Notes under the pieces: generated by a model
What the model was told of the DNA's origin: nothing
The model's database searches: none
The model's input: the letters and a program-made list of their open reading frames with translations, nothing else
Assembly: GCA_017965425.1 (NCBI GenBank)
Contig: JAGCPY010000065.1
Coordinates: 1 to 64,000 of the forward strand
Length of the DNA: 64,000 nucleotides
Direction of reading: 5' to 3'
DNA from: Bacteroidaceae bacterium
GTDB lineage: Bacteria > Bacteroidota > Bacteroidia > Bacteroidales > Bacteroidaceae
Made by a program: the position numbers and the translations under genes
Part shown: one piece after another, positions 25,746 through 34,682 of the stretch
Position numbering within the stretch: position 1 is the first letter of the stretch
Layout of the letters: each line of letters opens with the position of its first letter

Positions 25746-27077
25746 ATGGAATGACGCCAGCTCACTTTCCAGTTCCTCCAACGTCTTGCCCTTTGTCTCA
25801 GGACAGTTCTTACAAAGGAACACAAAGGCGCAAGCGCAGATAGTGGCATAGACCCAGAAGGTGCCGCTGCTGCCGAGAGCCGCATTCATTGAGGGAAAAG
25901 AGAAGGTCAGCGTACAGCAGCCCACCCATAAGGCGAAGGTACACGTGGCCATTGCGACACCGCGCACACGGTTGGGGAATATTTCAGCCAGTAACGTCCA
26001 CGTCACAGGCCCCAATGTCATGGCATAAACGGATATGGCCGCCACGACCAGCGCCACCATCACGAAGCCTGTCATCTGCTGGAAATAGCAGTAGCCGAGG
26101 ACGGCGTAAATCAAGCCCAAACCGCCCGCGCCTATGAGCATCAGCGTCCGGCGTCCCCAACGTTCGATGGTATAAAGGGCCACAAAGGTGAACAACACAT
26201 TAGCCACACCCGTGATGACGATGTTGATGAACATGCCGTCCACGTCGAAACCTGCACCCACGAAAATCTCCTGAGCGTAGTTGAAGATGACATTCGTGCC
26301 ACACCATTGCTGGAAGATGGCAATAAAGAGGCCGAGGAGGAGAACCTTGCGGTATTGTTTTGTGAAAATTGAAAGAGTGAAAAGTGAAAAATAAGATTTT
26401 CCATCACAGCTGTCAGGTAACTTGTATTTTTCACTTTTCATTCTTTCATTTTTCATTCTCATAAACACAGGGCTCTCTGGGATGAAGAAACTCAAGACGA
26501 GGAACAACGCCGCTGGCAGTGTCTCTGCCCAGAACATCCAGCGCCATCCCCATGCAATATTCCATGCTTGATTCTCAGCCAACGACGTATCACGAGCCAG
26601 CAACAGGTTCACCACCTGAGCAGCCAAGATGCCCAACACAATGGTCATCTGGTTCAGGCTCACCAAACGTCCGCGAATGGCTGCAGGACTCACCTCGGCA
26701 ATATACATCGGTGAAAGAGCCGAGGCAACGCCGATGCCCACACCGCCCACAAAGCGGGCAAGGTTAAACAAAAGGAAATCATCGAACAGTCCTGTGCCAA
26801 TAGCAGAAACGGTGAACAGCACAGCTGCAGTCGTCAACAGCGGTTTACGCCCATAACGGTCAGCTGCTACTCCGGCCACCATGGCTCCCACCAGACAACC
26901 CACAAGAGCCGTCGTCATCGCAACGCCCTGCATTACAGGCGAATCTGATATACCGAAGAACAATTCATAGAAAGGCTTGGCACCGCCTATGACAACCCAG
27001 TCATAACCGAAGAGCAGACCGCCCAACGCCGAAACCATACAGATGAAATAGATGAAACCTTGGCTTTTGCTACGCAT
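25728..27077 (-). CDS. MFS sugar transporter (sugar porter family, XylE-like)
   Basis: The 449-residue, twelve-span inner-membrane protein is a proton-linked sugar importer. Motifs are GGLLFGYDWVVIGGAKPFYE in the first span, DRYGRKPLL after span 2, PESPVF after span 6, FQQWCGTNVIFNYAQ in span 7, ERWGRRTL, and the terminal PETKGKTLEELE. The loop between spans 6 and 7 contains residues encoded by an imperfect palindrome (26364-26454), replacing the usual longer loop. The substrate (xylose, glucose, galactose or another) is not determined by these motifs. Confidence 0.92.
   Translation of the reverse strand: MRSKSQGFIYFICMVSALGGLLFGYDWVVIGGAKPFYELFFGISDSPVMQGVAMTTALVGCLVGAMVAGVAADRYGRKPLLTTAAVLFTVSAIGTGLFDDFLLFNLARFVGGVGIGVASALSPMYIAEVSPAAIRGRLVSLNQMTIVLGILAAQVVNLLLARDTSLAENQAWNIAWGWRWMFWAETLPAALFLVLSFFIPESPVFMRMKNERMKSEKYKLPDSCDGKSYFSLFTLSIFTKQYRKVLLLGLFIAIFQQWCGTNVIFNYAQEIFVGAGFDVDGMFINIVITGVANVLFTFVALYTIERWGRRTLMLIGAGGLGLIYAVLGYCYFQQMTGFVMVALVVAAISVYAMTLGPVTWTLLAEIFPNRVRGVAMATCTFALWVGCCTLTFSFPSMNAALGSSGTFWVYATICACAFVFLCKNCPETKGKTLEELESELASFHHNEIT
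26364..26454. repeat. Imperfect 30-bp inverted repeat inside the transporter gene
   Basis: Arms 26364-26393 and 26425-26454 are complementary at 28 of 30 positions, separated by 31 bases. The sequence (GAAAAGTGAAAAATA type) is the A/G-rich kind common in Bacteroidales intergenic spacers, yet here it is translated in frame. Confidence 0.85.
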
Positions 27078-27105
27078 AAGATACGCTTTTGTGGCTTTAC
27101 GGCGA

Positions 27106-27139
27106 CAAAGTTAAGAAAAAGATAGCAAGTAACAGCAAC
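27106..27139 (-). promoter_or_regulatory. Possible promoter of the transporter unit
   Basis: TAACTTTG on the minus strand (27113-27106) matches the -7 box, 29 bases before ATG 27077. A clear TTTG at the proper distance is missing, so the -33 element is weak. Confidence 0.5.
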
Positions 27140-27159
27140 AATCAACGATGAATTTTTAT

Positions 27160-27176
27160 TATTGGTGTCCGGTAAA
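27160..27176. repeat. Solo TATTGGTGTCCGGTAAA terminal sequence
   Basis: Identical over 17 bases to the end of the repeat at 17139 and close to both ends of the element at 55229-55523. Nothing else of the element is visible here. Confidence 0.6.
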
Positions 27177-27178
27177 AA

Positions 27179-27216
27179 CCAACAGTGCCTATGGTTCGAA
27201 CCGTAGGCACTGTTGG
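27179..27216 (-). terminator. Intrinsic terminator of the secreted-protein cluster
   Basis: A 19-bp stem with a single G-U position (27216-27198 with 27197-27179) is followed on the minus strand by TTTTTACC. It lies 37 bases after the stop of the last cluster gene and is the strongest terminator in the window. The stem has essentially no loop beyond the centre. Confidence 0.85.
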
Positions 27217-27252
27217 TATATGTGAGGAATCCTGTCACCTAAACAACCTCTG

Positions 27253-27807
27253 CTACTTCAGTTCTACGCGGAACGTGGTCGCATTCATCGAAATGACGTA
27301 CTTGCCACGAGGCAGTTCCGTCAGCACCAGCGCGTAGGTGTTGCCCTCGATGTCTTTGTCCTGCCATTGCAGGCCAGATTCCGTCATGATGTTGAGATGG
27401 CTGCCCTTGGGCAGTCCGAAGAAGAGGATCTGCTCATTCATGCTACCTGCTGCCGTGGCAGATGCAGGCAAGCCAGCGGTGGAGGTGCCGGCGAGAAGCG
27501 CTTTGCCAGGCTGCTGACGCACGACATCATAGCCATCGTAGGTGATGGTGGTCAGCGGCGTTGACACCACTGTCTGCTTCGGATCCTGCTTCACCGTGGG
27601 ATGAACCCGGAAACAGGCGAGTTGCTGCGTGGCGTCTCTCATGCGCAGGGTGACACACATGCCATTATTGGGCAGGGAGTCACGAGCGGCGACGGAAGTG
27701 ATACCCGACGCCGACGCGGAAGAACCGCCAGCGGACAACGTGGACTTGGAGCAGGCTGTCAAAGACAGGATGCCAAGTAATAGGACCGTAAAGAGAATAT
27801 GCTTCAT
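27253..27807 (-). CDS. Small lipoprotein, last gene of the secreted-protein cluster
   Basis: A 184-residue protein with signal peptide MKHILFTVLLLGILSLTAC, a clear lipobox, and a Ser/Ala/Gly-rich linker after the Cys. The rest is predicted to be beta-rich (CVTLRMRDATQQLACFRVHP, TTITYDGYDVVRQQPGKAL, GNTYALVLTELPRGKYVISM). No domain is recognised. The start at 27807 (or the adjacent ATG 27810) is chosen for the signal peptide; an in-frame start at 27909 overlaps the upstream gene. The missing retention-type acidic +2 signal suggests outer-membrane or surface placement, but this is uncertain. Confidence 0.75.
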   Translation of the reverse strand: MKHILFTVLLLGILSLTACSKSTLSAGGSSASASGITSVAARDSLPNNGMCVTLRMRDATQQLACFRVHPTVKQDPKQTVVSTPLTTITYDGYDVVRQQPGKALLAGTSTAGLPASATAAGSMNEQILFFGLPKGSHLNIMTESGLQWQDKDIEGNTYALVLTELPRGKYVISMNATTFRVELK

Positions 27808-27857
27808 CATATAAATTATTAATCGTAAATTATGAATTGTCCAATTCTGAATTCTCC

Positions 27858-30800
27858 TTAAGGGTTTTTCTTTTCCCTCACGGGACGTATCGAGCGTCCG
27901 TAGAAGCATCGTCCGGCCTCATTGTGCGGTTCCTTTCCTTCGTCCTCCACGTTGTTGAAGTGGAGTCGCCAAGCATTGGTCTTCTCTTCGGGCGTGAGTT
28001 CCTTATGGTCGCCTTCGCCGATGCCTTCTTCGCCTTCTTCTTCCCCAATCTCTATCTCATTGGATACAGCGCTTTCCACTTCCTCCATTTCGGGTGCCTG
28101 GTCGCCGGTCCAGTAGCAGCCTCCGATGCCGTTGCTGTAGACCTTTTTTCCATACTTGTTTCCCGCAGCGGGCAGGAACATGCTGACACCAGTAATCCTG
28201 CTGGTAAACTTCATACCCTGCACTTTTTTGATGGTAGTCCATTCCACGTCGCAGTTGTCTATCAGCTCCTGAAATTCTGCTTGGGTAGGCATTCGCCAGA
28301 CGTTTCCTGCCTTCTTGTCCGCCTTGCCCTCACTCCATTCCATGGCCACGTCATACTCCTTGTCGCCCGCAATGTTCTTCTTGGAGGGCAGCTTATAGTT
28401 GGCTGCGGTATATTCTTTCTTTGTTGTCTTCTCGCCCCAGGCATAGTAGTTGCCGAATTGATATTCAAGGGATGCTCCGACGTTGTAACATGCCCAGTCC
28501 ACACTAAGCCCCATATCTTTCACGCATCGCTCTTCTGCTTCTTCGTCCACCTGGGTGGTCAGCTTCTTGATGTCGCCATAGATGTATTTCTTGGTATCCC
28601 CGACCCAATAGGATGCCCAAGCGCGGTAAATATATTCGGTGGCTGGTGTGAGGAGGTCAGCCCTTATTTCTTTGAAGTAGAGTTTGTCTTCTTCGCCCTT
28701 ATCATCTAACTGGGGGTTCTGTTTGTTTCTAGTATTGGTTTTATCTGTTTTATCGACTACCACGAGGTCGGAATCATCTAGGGTGAGTGAAGAATTGCTG
28801 GATCCATCTTTGTTTTCGGCCTTTTTGATGATAAATCCCAGCTCTATATCCTTTCCCGTTGCTTCGCCGTAAGACTGCAGGCCGAGTGCATAGCCGTTCA
28901 TAAAACAATGGTGCTTGGCGACTCCAGTGGCTTCCTCCGTGAATACTGATGGCGGTATGACGATTTCTGTCTCTGGTGTGGCACGCATGGGGCTGAAAAA
29001 GGCGGCATCAAATAATGGTGCAACTTTATAAACACCTCGCTTTATTTTCGAGAATTCCGTAGTGTAGGTTCCTTCATCACTATTGAACCATCCCTTCTCT
29101 TTCTTGGGCGTAAAAGAGGTGGCCACTTCCGTCTGTGTGCCGTCAAAATTCACTCTGTAAATTCCTAAACCGAGATCCGCACTGAGGAAAGTGTTGGTGA
29201 GCTTGTCGAATTTAGGATCTCCCTTGTCAGGATTCTTGTAAGGGGTGGTGAATGAAAGGACACCCCGCTGATTGAAGCTCTGTTCCCAGTTGGATGTGAG
29301 TTTCGGAACTCCGAAACCGGGAAAGACGCCAAAACGATTCACCTTAAAATCAAAGCCCTTTCCATCGCCGATGTTCCAATCCGCCAACTGATCCCTCAGA
29401 CTGAACTTCTGTTCTGCCTTGGTTCCCTCGGCAAAGATGACCTTGAAGTCAGTTTCCAAGTGTAGCTTCGTCATCAGGTGGGAAGGAGCCCACGTCTGAT
29501 AGAAGCGTGCATATTCATTAGTCGGTTCTCCCTTTGCCTTCTCAAAATTAAGCTCAACCCACGGACCGACCTTGAGTTCAACTTTCGCCGTGAGCACCCT
29601 CTCATTGATGAGCGAGAGACCAACAGTGGGCTTCCATGCAAACCAGAAATAAAGTTTACCTATATGGTCAACATCGTCGCCTAAATCAGATTCTCCGAAC
29701 TTGAAACCATTACTATATAGTCCTGACTTGTCAACATAACCACCATTTGCTTTTTTAGTCATATCGGTGGCATGTGTCCCAGAACTATTGAGTTCCAACT
29801 CCACATCAAATATTTTCTTAGCAGTGAAGGAATAAGAGACGTCCATCTCTCCGCCAAGCTTCACGTAGAACTGAGTAACGTGGATATTCACTTCACCGAT
29901 TCGAATAGGCGGTGACACTGGAGTCGGAGGAATCCATATCCCAATGGCTGGAACGTCTGGGATAACCTTCTTTATTTCATGATCCCATTCAGCATTGACT
30001 TTCAGCTGTGCTGTGCCAGTAATGGACGGAAGCAGAGTAGGCCGCCAATATAAATAAAGCGAAGGAATAATCCAGTCGTCTTCATCTTTGAAAAAATCAA
30101 TAAGGAACTTTTGTCTGTAGGCTATATCGAATGTCATCCCCGCGTTGATGGCGTATGAACCATGGTTCATCCATGCCGGCTTTTCTTCCACGAAGTCTAA
30201 CAAGTTCTTTTCGTAAGGCCCTAATGTCTGCTTGGTGCCGCTAATATATTTATCGGTATAATAGATATCCTTCTTTTCCTTCTCATCATAATATTTCTCT
30301 GTCTTCGGCTCCCATTTGAAATCATTGCTGAAGGGATCGAATTTCTTTTCTCTGTTACCCGAATGTGGTACGTCCCAGTTCTCGTTATTCTTGTCGGCCA
30401 ATGGCGGAGAGGTAAACATTACAGCGGTGAACCGGCGGAAAATGTCGCCGAGCTGTATGTCTGGGGTACATATGACAAGCACGCCATCAGCCGTGTGCTG
30501 GGTGCGCAGTACACGACCGGCAAATTGAATGCTCTGCTGGGTGCCTGAAGGCATGGCGAGAATTACTTCCCCACGTTCAGGCAGCAAGTCACGTGGAATG
30601 TCGCTGCGGAAAAGGATGCTGGTACTGTCGGCACGCACCACAAAGGCACGTTGTTCGTCTGAGAGCATCACCACATCGTCCTGCAACTCTATCTTGGGTT
30701 GTTCTGTCACGACGCTATCAATCACGGCCAATGGAATGCGGTAAATACTGTCCGGGGTATATACGACTTGCGTCACAAAGTCGGTGTGCTCCACACCATC

Positions 30801-31004
30801 GGCATCGATGCGCGAGAATTTGATGCTGTCCACCTCGCTGTCGGCAAACGCGTTGAAATGGTCGTCGTTACGATAGGTGTACGACACATTCTTCACCAAG
30901 GTGGGCTGTTCCAGATTCTGGTCCTGAGCTTGCTCTTGGTTCTGGGCGTATGACGCCTGCCATGCCAGGGTGAGCAGCACGAGAATATTCAGTAGGCGTT
31001 TCAT
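27858..31004 (-). CDS. Large secreted protein with C-terminal Fib_succ_major-like domain
   Basis: A 1048-residue protein with a type I signal peptide (MKRLLNILVLLTLAWQASYA, cleavage before QNQE). The main body is beta-rich and not recognised; it includes an FN3-like stretch (about 655-850: AYRAWASYWVGDTKKYIYGD). From about residue 860 a Fibrobacter-succinogenes-major-paralogous-like domain is clear: LSVDWACYNVGA, NYYAWGEKT, WRMPTQAEFQELIDNC, MFLPAAGNKYGK, GCYWTG and GRSIRPVRE. It carries an acidic Glu/Gly insertion (about 1000-1020). No standard sorting tail follows. The start overlaps the upstream stop as ATGA (31001-31004). Confidence 0.82.
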   Translation of the reverse strand: MKRLLNILVLLTLAWQASYAQNQEQAQDQNLEQPTLVKNVSYTYRNDDHFNAFADSEVDSIKFSRIDADGVEHTDFVTQVVYTPDSIYRIPLAVIDSVVTEQPKIELQDDVVMLSDEQRAFVVRADSTSILFRSDIPRDLLPERGEVILAMPSGTQQSIQFAGRVLRTQHTADGVLVICTPDIQLGDIFRRFTAVMFTSPPLADKNNENWDVPHSGNREKKFDPFSNDFKWEPKTEKYYDEKEKKDIYYTDKYISGTKQTLGPYEKNLLDFVEEKPAWMNHGSYAINAGMTFDIAYRQKFLIDFFKDEDDWIIPSLYLYWRPTLLPSITGTAQLKVNAEWDHEIKKVIPDVPAIGIWIPPTPVSPPIRIGEVNIHVTQFYVKLGGEMDVSYSFTAKKIFDVELELNSSGTHATDMTKKANGGYVDKSGLYSNGFKFGESDLGDDVDHIGKLYFWFAWKPTVGLSLINERVLTAKVELKVGPWVELNFEKAKGEPTNEYARFYQTWAPSHLMTKLHLETDFKVIFAEGTKAEQKFSLRDQLADWNIGDGKGFDFKVNRFGVFPGFGVPKLTSNWEQSFNQRGVLSFTTPYKNPDKGDPKFDKLTNTFLSADLGLGIYRVNFDGTQTEVATSFTPKKEKGWFNSDEGTYTTEFSKIKRGVYKVAPLFDAAFFSPMRATPETEIVIPPSVFTEEATGVAKHHCFMNGYALGLQSYGEATGKDIELGFIIKKAENKDGSSNSSLTLDDSDLVVVDKTDKTNTRNKQNPQLDDKGEEDKLYFKEIRADLLTPATEYIYRAWASYWVGDTKKYIYGDIKKLTTQVDEEAEERCVKDMGLSVDWACYNVGASLEYQFGNYYAWGEKTTKKEYTAANYKLPSKKNIAGDKEYDVAMEWSEGKADKKAGNVWRMPTQAEFQELIDNCDVEWTTIKKVQGMKFTSRITGVSMFLPAAGNKYGKKVYSNGIGGCYWTGDQAPEMEEVESAVSNEIEIGEEEGEEGIGEGDHKELTPEEKTNAWRLHFNNVEDEGKEPHNEAGRCFYGRSIRPVREKKNP

Positions 31005-31486
31005 GATAGTACGATTTTATTGAACTGACCATTGACCTCAAACAGATAGACTCCAGAAGCGAGACGGTTCAGATTGATAGCGCAGTGGCCAGAGCGGTGG
31101 GTGGTCATGATGTGTTGTCCGTTGATGGTATAGAGACTGATGGTGCTCTCTCTTGGTAACTTGCTGAGCCGCAGTTGGCGATCAACAAGTTTCCATTCCA
31201 CCTGTTGAGCGTTACTGTTGGACGCGTTCTCTATACCGGTGCCGTCTTCCATCCTGAACGTATAGCCTTTCACCTTGTTACGAGGCCAAGTCTTGGTAGA
31301 AAGGGTGGTGGTGACGACGAAGAGGCTGTCCTGATAAGTGATGCGGGGCTCGGTGAACAGCGGCACTTCTTCTATGGTTCCATCGGTGAGCGTAATCACC
31401 ATCGTATTGAAATGTAGTTTCTCAACACGTTGCGCAGACAGCCCCAATGGGATAATAGCAAGGATAAAAAGGAGAAAATGTCTCAT
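31001..31486 (-). CDS. Short secreted protein with type IX-like sorting tail
   Basis: A 161-residue protein with a signal peptide (MRHFLLFILAIIPLGLSA) and a C-terminal part built like a type IX secretion sorting domain: LRLSKLPRESTISLYTINGQ, then INLNRLASGVYLFEVNGQFNKIVL. The middle holds two or three beta strands only. Such a small passenger is unusual; it may be an anchor or adaptor for the larger partners. Both ends overlap neighbours by four bases. Confidence 0.78.
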   Translation of the reverse strand: MRHFLLFILAIIPLGLSAQRVEKLHFNTMVITLTDGTIEEVPLFTEPRITYQDSLFVVTTTLSTKTWPRNKVKGYTFRMEDGTGIENASNSNAQQVEWKLVDRQLRLSKLPRESTISLYTINGQHIMTTHRSGHCAINLNRLASGVYLFEVNGQFNKIVLS

Positions 31487-32175
31487 TGTGTAATGGGTAT
31501 TAATTGTTTCAACCGCCCGTGGACGGCTCCATCAAAAGTCATGTTGAATTTCAGTTCTCCCGTGGAGAACTCGTAGGGCAGGTAATAGCGGAAACTGATT
31601 TGGCCGCTGCTGGGACGGTCGTGCCAGATGCGGAACAGTGTGTAGGTGACGCCTCGGTCGGTACGCACCTCTCCGTAGCCCCGTAGCTCGTCGTTGATGA
31701 AGGCGGCGACGCGCAGTCCCTTGGCATCATTATGATAGCCCTTCACATTGACATCGGCATAGACCAACATGTCGTAAGGATAAGTCTCGTACAGCTCACG
31801 CCAATCCTCGATGACCACCACGTGGCAGGTGTCTTCAAGACGTTCATTGACCGCCACCACCCGAACATCAGCCTCGCCGGTCTGGGTGCCAAACACCGCC
31901 CCGTTTTGCAGCACATTGATGACACCCGTCGTGTCTATAATATCCCAGAAGGAGGTGATTTTGGTCACAGTGTCGGGCTTGACGAGCATATTTAAGCGGA
32001 TGGTGTCGCCGAGCATCAACACTACGCTGTCACGATCCAATGCCATGATCAGAGCTGCAAGGGGTTCATCCACGGTGATTTCGCAGGACGTGAGCGCCGT
32101 CAACCCCAGGCAGAAGCTGAACGCCACGGGTGCCAGCTTTCGTGACACAAGTTGATGAAATCTGTTCTTGATCAT
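31483..32175 (-). CDS. Lipoprotein with Ig-like (BIG2-type) domain and AFINDELRG module
   Basis: The 230-residue protein has a lipoprotein signal (about 1-29, LTALTSC). Residues about 40-115 look like a bacterial Ig-like domain: DRDSVVLMLGDTIRLNMLVK...GAVFGTQTGEADVRVVAVN. Residues about 140-225 hold RVAAFINDELRGYGEV followed by YTLFRIWHD. This is the same module as in the two large proteins at the head of the cluster. ATG 32175 is preferred over the in-frame 32277 because only the former begins a signal peptide and avoids the upstream gene. Confidence 0.78.
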   Translation of the reverse strand: MIKNRFHQLVSRKLAPVAFSFCLGLTALTSCEITVDEPLAALIMALDRDSVVLMLGDTIRLNMLVKPDTVTKITSFWDIIDTTGVINVLQNGAVFGTQTGEADVRVVAVNERLEDTCHVVVIEDWRELYETYPYDMLVYADVNVKGYHNDAKGLRVAAFINDELRGYGEVRTDRGVTYTLFRIWHDRPSSGQISFRYYLPYEFSTGELKFNMTFDGAVHGRLKQLIPITQ

Positions 32176-32204
32176 ATCATCTGTTGAATATGGAAGATTT
32201 GATA

Positions 32205-34622
32205 TTATTGCTGCTGTTCTTCTGTGACGTTGACGTTCACCGCATTGCTCCATGGACTGTATCGGTCGTCGAACCAACGTAACTGTGCGCGCACGTTGAC
32301 AGCCATGCCCGGACTTACCCCTTTGAGTCGTCCGATGCGGGCGTGCTTCTCTGTGTGCTCGTAGCTGGCCAACGGCTCAAACTGTCCGTTGCCACGGTCT
32401 ATCTCCACATAGCACCAATAGCCTTCGGGTGCTTCTGGGGTGGTTTCCCAATCCAGTGTCAGCTGGCGTGCCTTGCTGTCGTAGGTTGCAGAGAGTGTCA
32501 CGGGCACGTTGATGATGTCGGGGCCATTGTGACGCACACCCACGGGATGGCTCAGGTCGCTGACGATGTGAGCTGTGCTCACAGCCTCAATAGCATAGAA
32601 GTAGCGGTTCTTGCGGTCAATGGGCGGCATGTCCTCGGTGTGGACGATGTTGCCCTTCACGTGGTTGGCATCCACCACCTGGACGATGACCCAAGGTGAA
32701 TTGTCGCCCTTCTGCCGACGGTACATGCGATAGGCAATCACATTGTGCTCTGCCTGCGTGCGCCAGTCGATGAACACGGTGCTGTCGTTCTGCCACACCG
32801 AGTCAACAACACAAGTAAAGGGCTTGTCATAGCTGAGACGCTGCACCTGAAGTATCTCGCTGAACTCCGACGAGTTGCCCGAATAATCCACAGCCTTCAA
32901 CCGGTAGTAAATATAGCGTTGGTTCAGTCCCGTCACCACTGTGGTGTCGTAAGTCACAGTATCTTGAATGACACCCAATCCCTTCACCTGCAGAAAAGCG
33001 TGTGTGGTATCGTTGGCTGCATAGAGCTGGTAACCGCGCACGTCACGTTCCTGATTGGGTGCCCAGCGCAGTTCCACGACACCATTGGGAAGCATGGTGT
33101 AGCTCAGGTCAGTGGGTGCGTCAGGCGGTACGACATCGTCTAACACAATGGGTTTTGGCATGGACGAACCCATATTGCCCGCGTGGTCTACGCTGGCAAT
33201 GATAATCATACCAGACGTCAGGCCGTTAATCTGCACACGCTTCACAGTTTCACCTGGCGGGATAAGGTCATCGTGCAGGGGAATCCAGTCATTGGAAGTC
33301 ACTTCATTGTAATAGAAAATTTTGTAGCCTGCGAGGTCTGCTTCGAGCGAGTCCTTGAAGAAGTGTACATCCACAAACACGTCCACTTTGTCGCTGCGGT
33401 CCACATTCATAAAGGTAATGGTAGGCGGCATTGGTGCGATGATGTCACCGTGGTAGGTGCTGTGTACAGGACTCCAAGGTCCTTTCTCTGCAAAACTGTC
33501 ATAACCTCTGATTCTGTATTCGTATGTTCCCAACTCCTTCACCTTGTCTGTATACTGGTTCTGATAAACAGGGCGTTCATCGCTGCTGTAGGTGATGAAG
33601 GGGCGGTGATTCAGCTGTGTCCATTCTCCTCCTGGTGTGCGACGTTCGATGTCGTAGGCCGTGTAACCTCCGGCATTCAGCGGCCAGTAGAGAATGACAT
33701 CGTTTCCAGAGCTGACACTGTCGGTGATCACGGGCTCAAAGGGCGGATGAACGTATGGAGTGTTATCCAGTTCCACCACATCGCCGTCCGCAATCAATTC
33801 ATCAGCAGGAATGAGCGGTTCGACAGAATAGATATAATGATGCCCTGGTTTCACGTTGCGGTCAGTGAAACGCATACACATGGCCTCTGCCAAGTCGGCA
33901 CGGAACTCGGCAATCAGCAGAGCATAGGCGTAGCGGGTCTGTTGCTCGTCATAGATTTCCATGATAGCCGACATACCATTTCCTTGTCCAGTAGACTTGG
34001 CATGCGTCATAGCATCTTCCAGGGTGCTGCCTGTTTTCCACATCACCTGTGCTGCCATACCTGCCATGGAATCTGTGGGCAGGAAGCGTTGCTGCATTTG
34101 CTCCAACGAGAGGGGCAGGAAGTGCTGTTCCAGCGTGTCAACGTCAGTACCTTCTTCTGCTGACATCCGGGTGATACGGTAGCCGTACTGTAGGCCAAGC
34201 CGCCACGGTGCAAACTCCTTGAATGCCCAGCGCAGTACGATGCTGTCGCCATAGGCACGCGCCGTAATCATAACAGGAAAACTCTCAATGCGCGGACGTG
34301 TCACAGTGTCAAGCAACGCCAAGCTGTCCTCGGGGATAATGGTGCTGTCGGAACGGAACACGTAAGGATTCATCCTAGAGCCGTAGGGGTCTTTCTCCAC
34401 TTCCTTTTTGTCCCGCACCACGCTATCCACCTTGACCTCGACCTTGCCAGGATCTTGGGGGACAGGGTCATGAGGCACTGGAATGGTGTCGTTCAGAGGC
34501 GACATCACGTGTGCGTAGCCGGACAACGTTAGCGGCTGCTCTATGGAGGTGAGGGCTGCCCCCACTCCCAAAGGAATTAGCAGGAGTGGCAGGATGAACA
34601 TCTTATTTCTTCGTGTATGCAT
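32205..34622 (-). CDS. Secreted multi-fibronectin-type-III protein
   Basis: An 805-residue exported protein. The signal segment is MFILPLLLIPLGVGAA (starting at Met 8, or at Met 1 with a basic n-region). A Pro/Asp-rich linker follows. Four to five FN3-like domains fill residues about 290-800, for example APTDLSYTMLPNGVVELRWA with YYRLKAVDYSGNSSEFSE, and VIAYRMYRRQKGDNSPWVIV. FN3 arrays on Bacteroidetes surface proteins act as spacers or adhesive modules. No sorting tail is seen, so it may be periplasmic or need a partner. It lies 61 bases after the giant gene. Confidence 0.8.
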   Translation of the reverse strand: MHTRRNKMFILPLLLIPLGVGAALTSIEQPLTLSGYAHVMSPLNDTIPVPHDPVPQDPGKVEVKVDSVVRDKKEVEKDPYGSRMNPYVFRSDSTIIPEDSLALLDTVTRPRIESFPVMITARAYGDSIVLRWAFKEFAPWRLGLQYGYRITRMSAEEGTDVDTLEQHFLPLSLEQMQQRFLPTDSMAGMAAQVMWKTGSTLEDAMTHAKSTGQGNGMSAIMEIYDEQQTRYAYALLIAEFRADLAEAMCMRFTDRNVKPGHHYIYSVEPLIPADELIADGDVVELDNTPYVHPPFEPVITDSVSSGNDVILYWPLNAGGYTAYDIERRTPGGEWTQLNHRPFITYSSDERPVYQNQYTDKVKELGTYEYRIRGYDSFAEKGPWSPVHSTYHGDIIAPMPPTITFMNVDRSDKVDVFVDVHFFKDSLEADLAGYKIFYYNEVTSNDWIPLHDDLIPPGETVKRVQINGLTSGMIIIASVDHAGNMGSSMPKPIVLDDVVPPDAPTDLSYTMLPNGVVELRWAPNQERDVRGYQLYAANDTTHAFLQVKGLGVIQDTVTYDTTVVTGLNQRYIYYRLKAVDYSGNSSEFSEILQVQRLSYDKPFTCVVDSVWQNDSTVFIDWRTQAEHNVIAYRMYRRQKGDNSPWVIVQVVDANHVKGNIVHTEDMPPIDRKNRYFYAIEAVSTAHIVSDLSHPVGVRHNGPDIINVPVTLSATYDSKARQLTLDWETTPEAPEGYWCYVEIDRGNGQFEPLASYEHTEKHARIGRLKGVSPGMAVNVRAQLRWFDDRYSPWSNAVNVNVTEEQQQ

Positions 34623-34682
34623 ATATTTTTCGTTTTATTCCTATGTTAACTACTATCAGTTCGCCGCATTGGAGTGGTCTAG

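Noticed and set aside
33183-34163. Plus-strand frame of 326 codons opposite the FN3 gene
   Set aside because: The minus-strand frame has signal peptide and FN3 domains; the plus-strand product is His/Val-rich with no domain.
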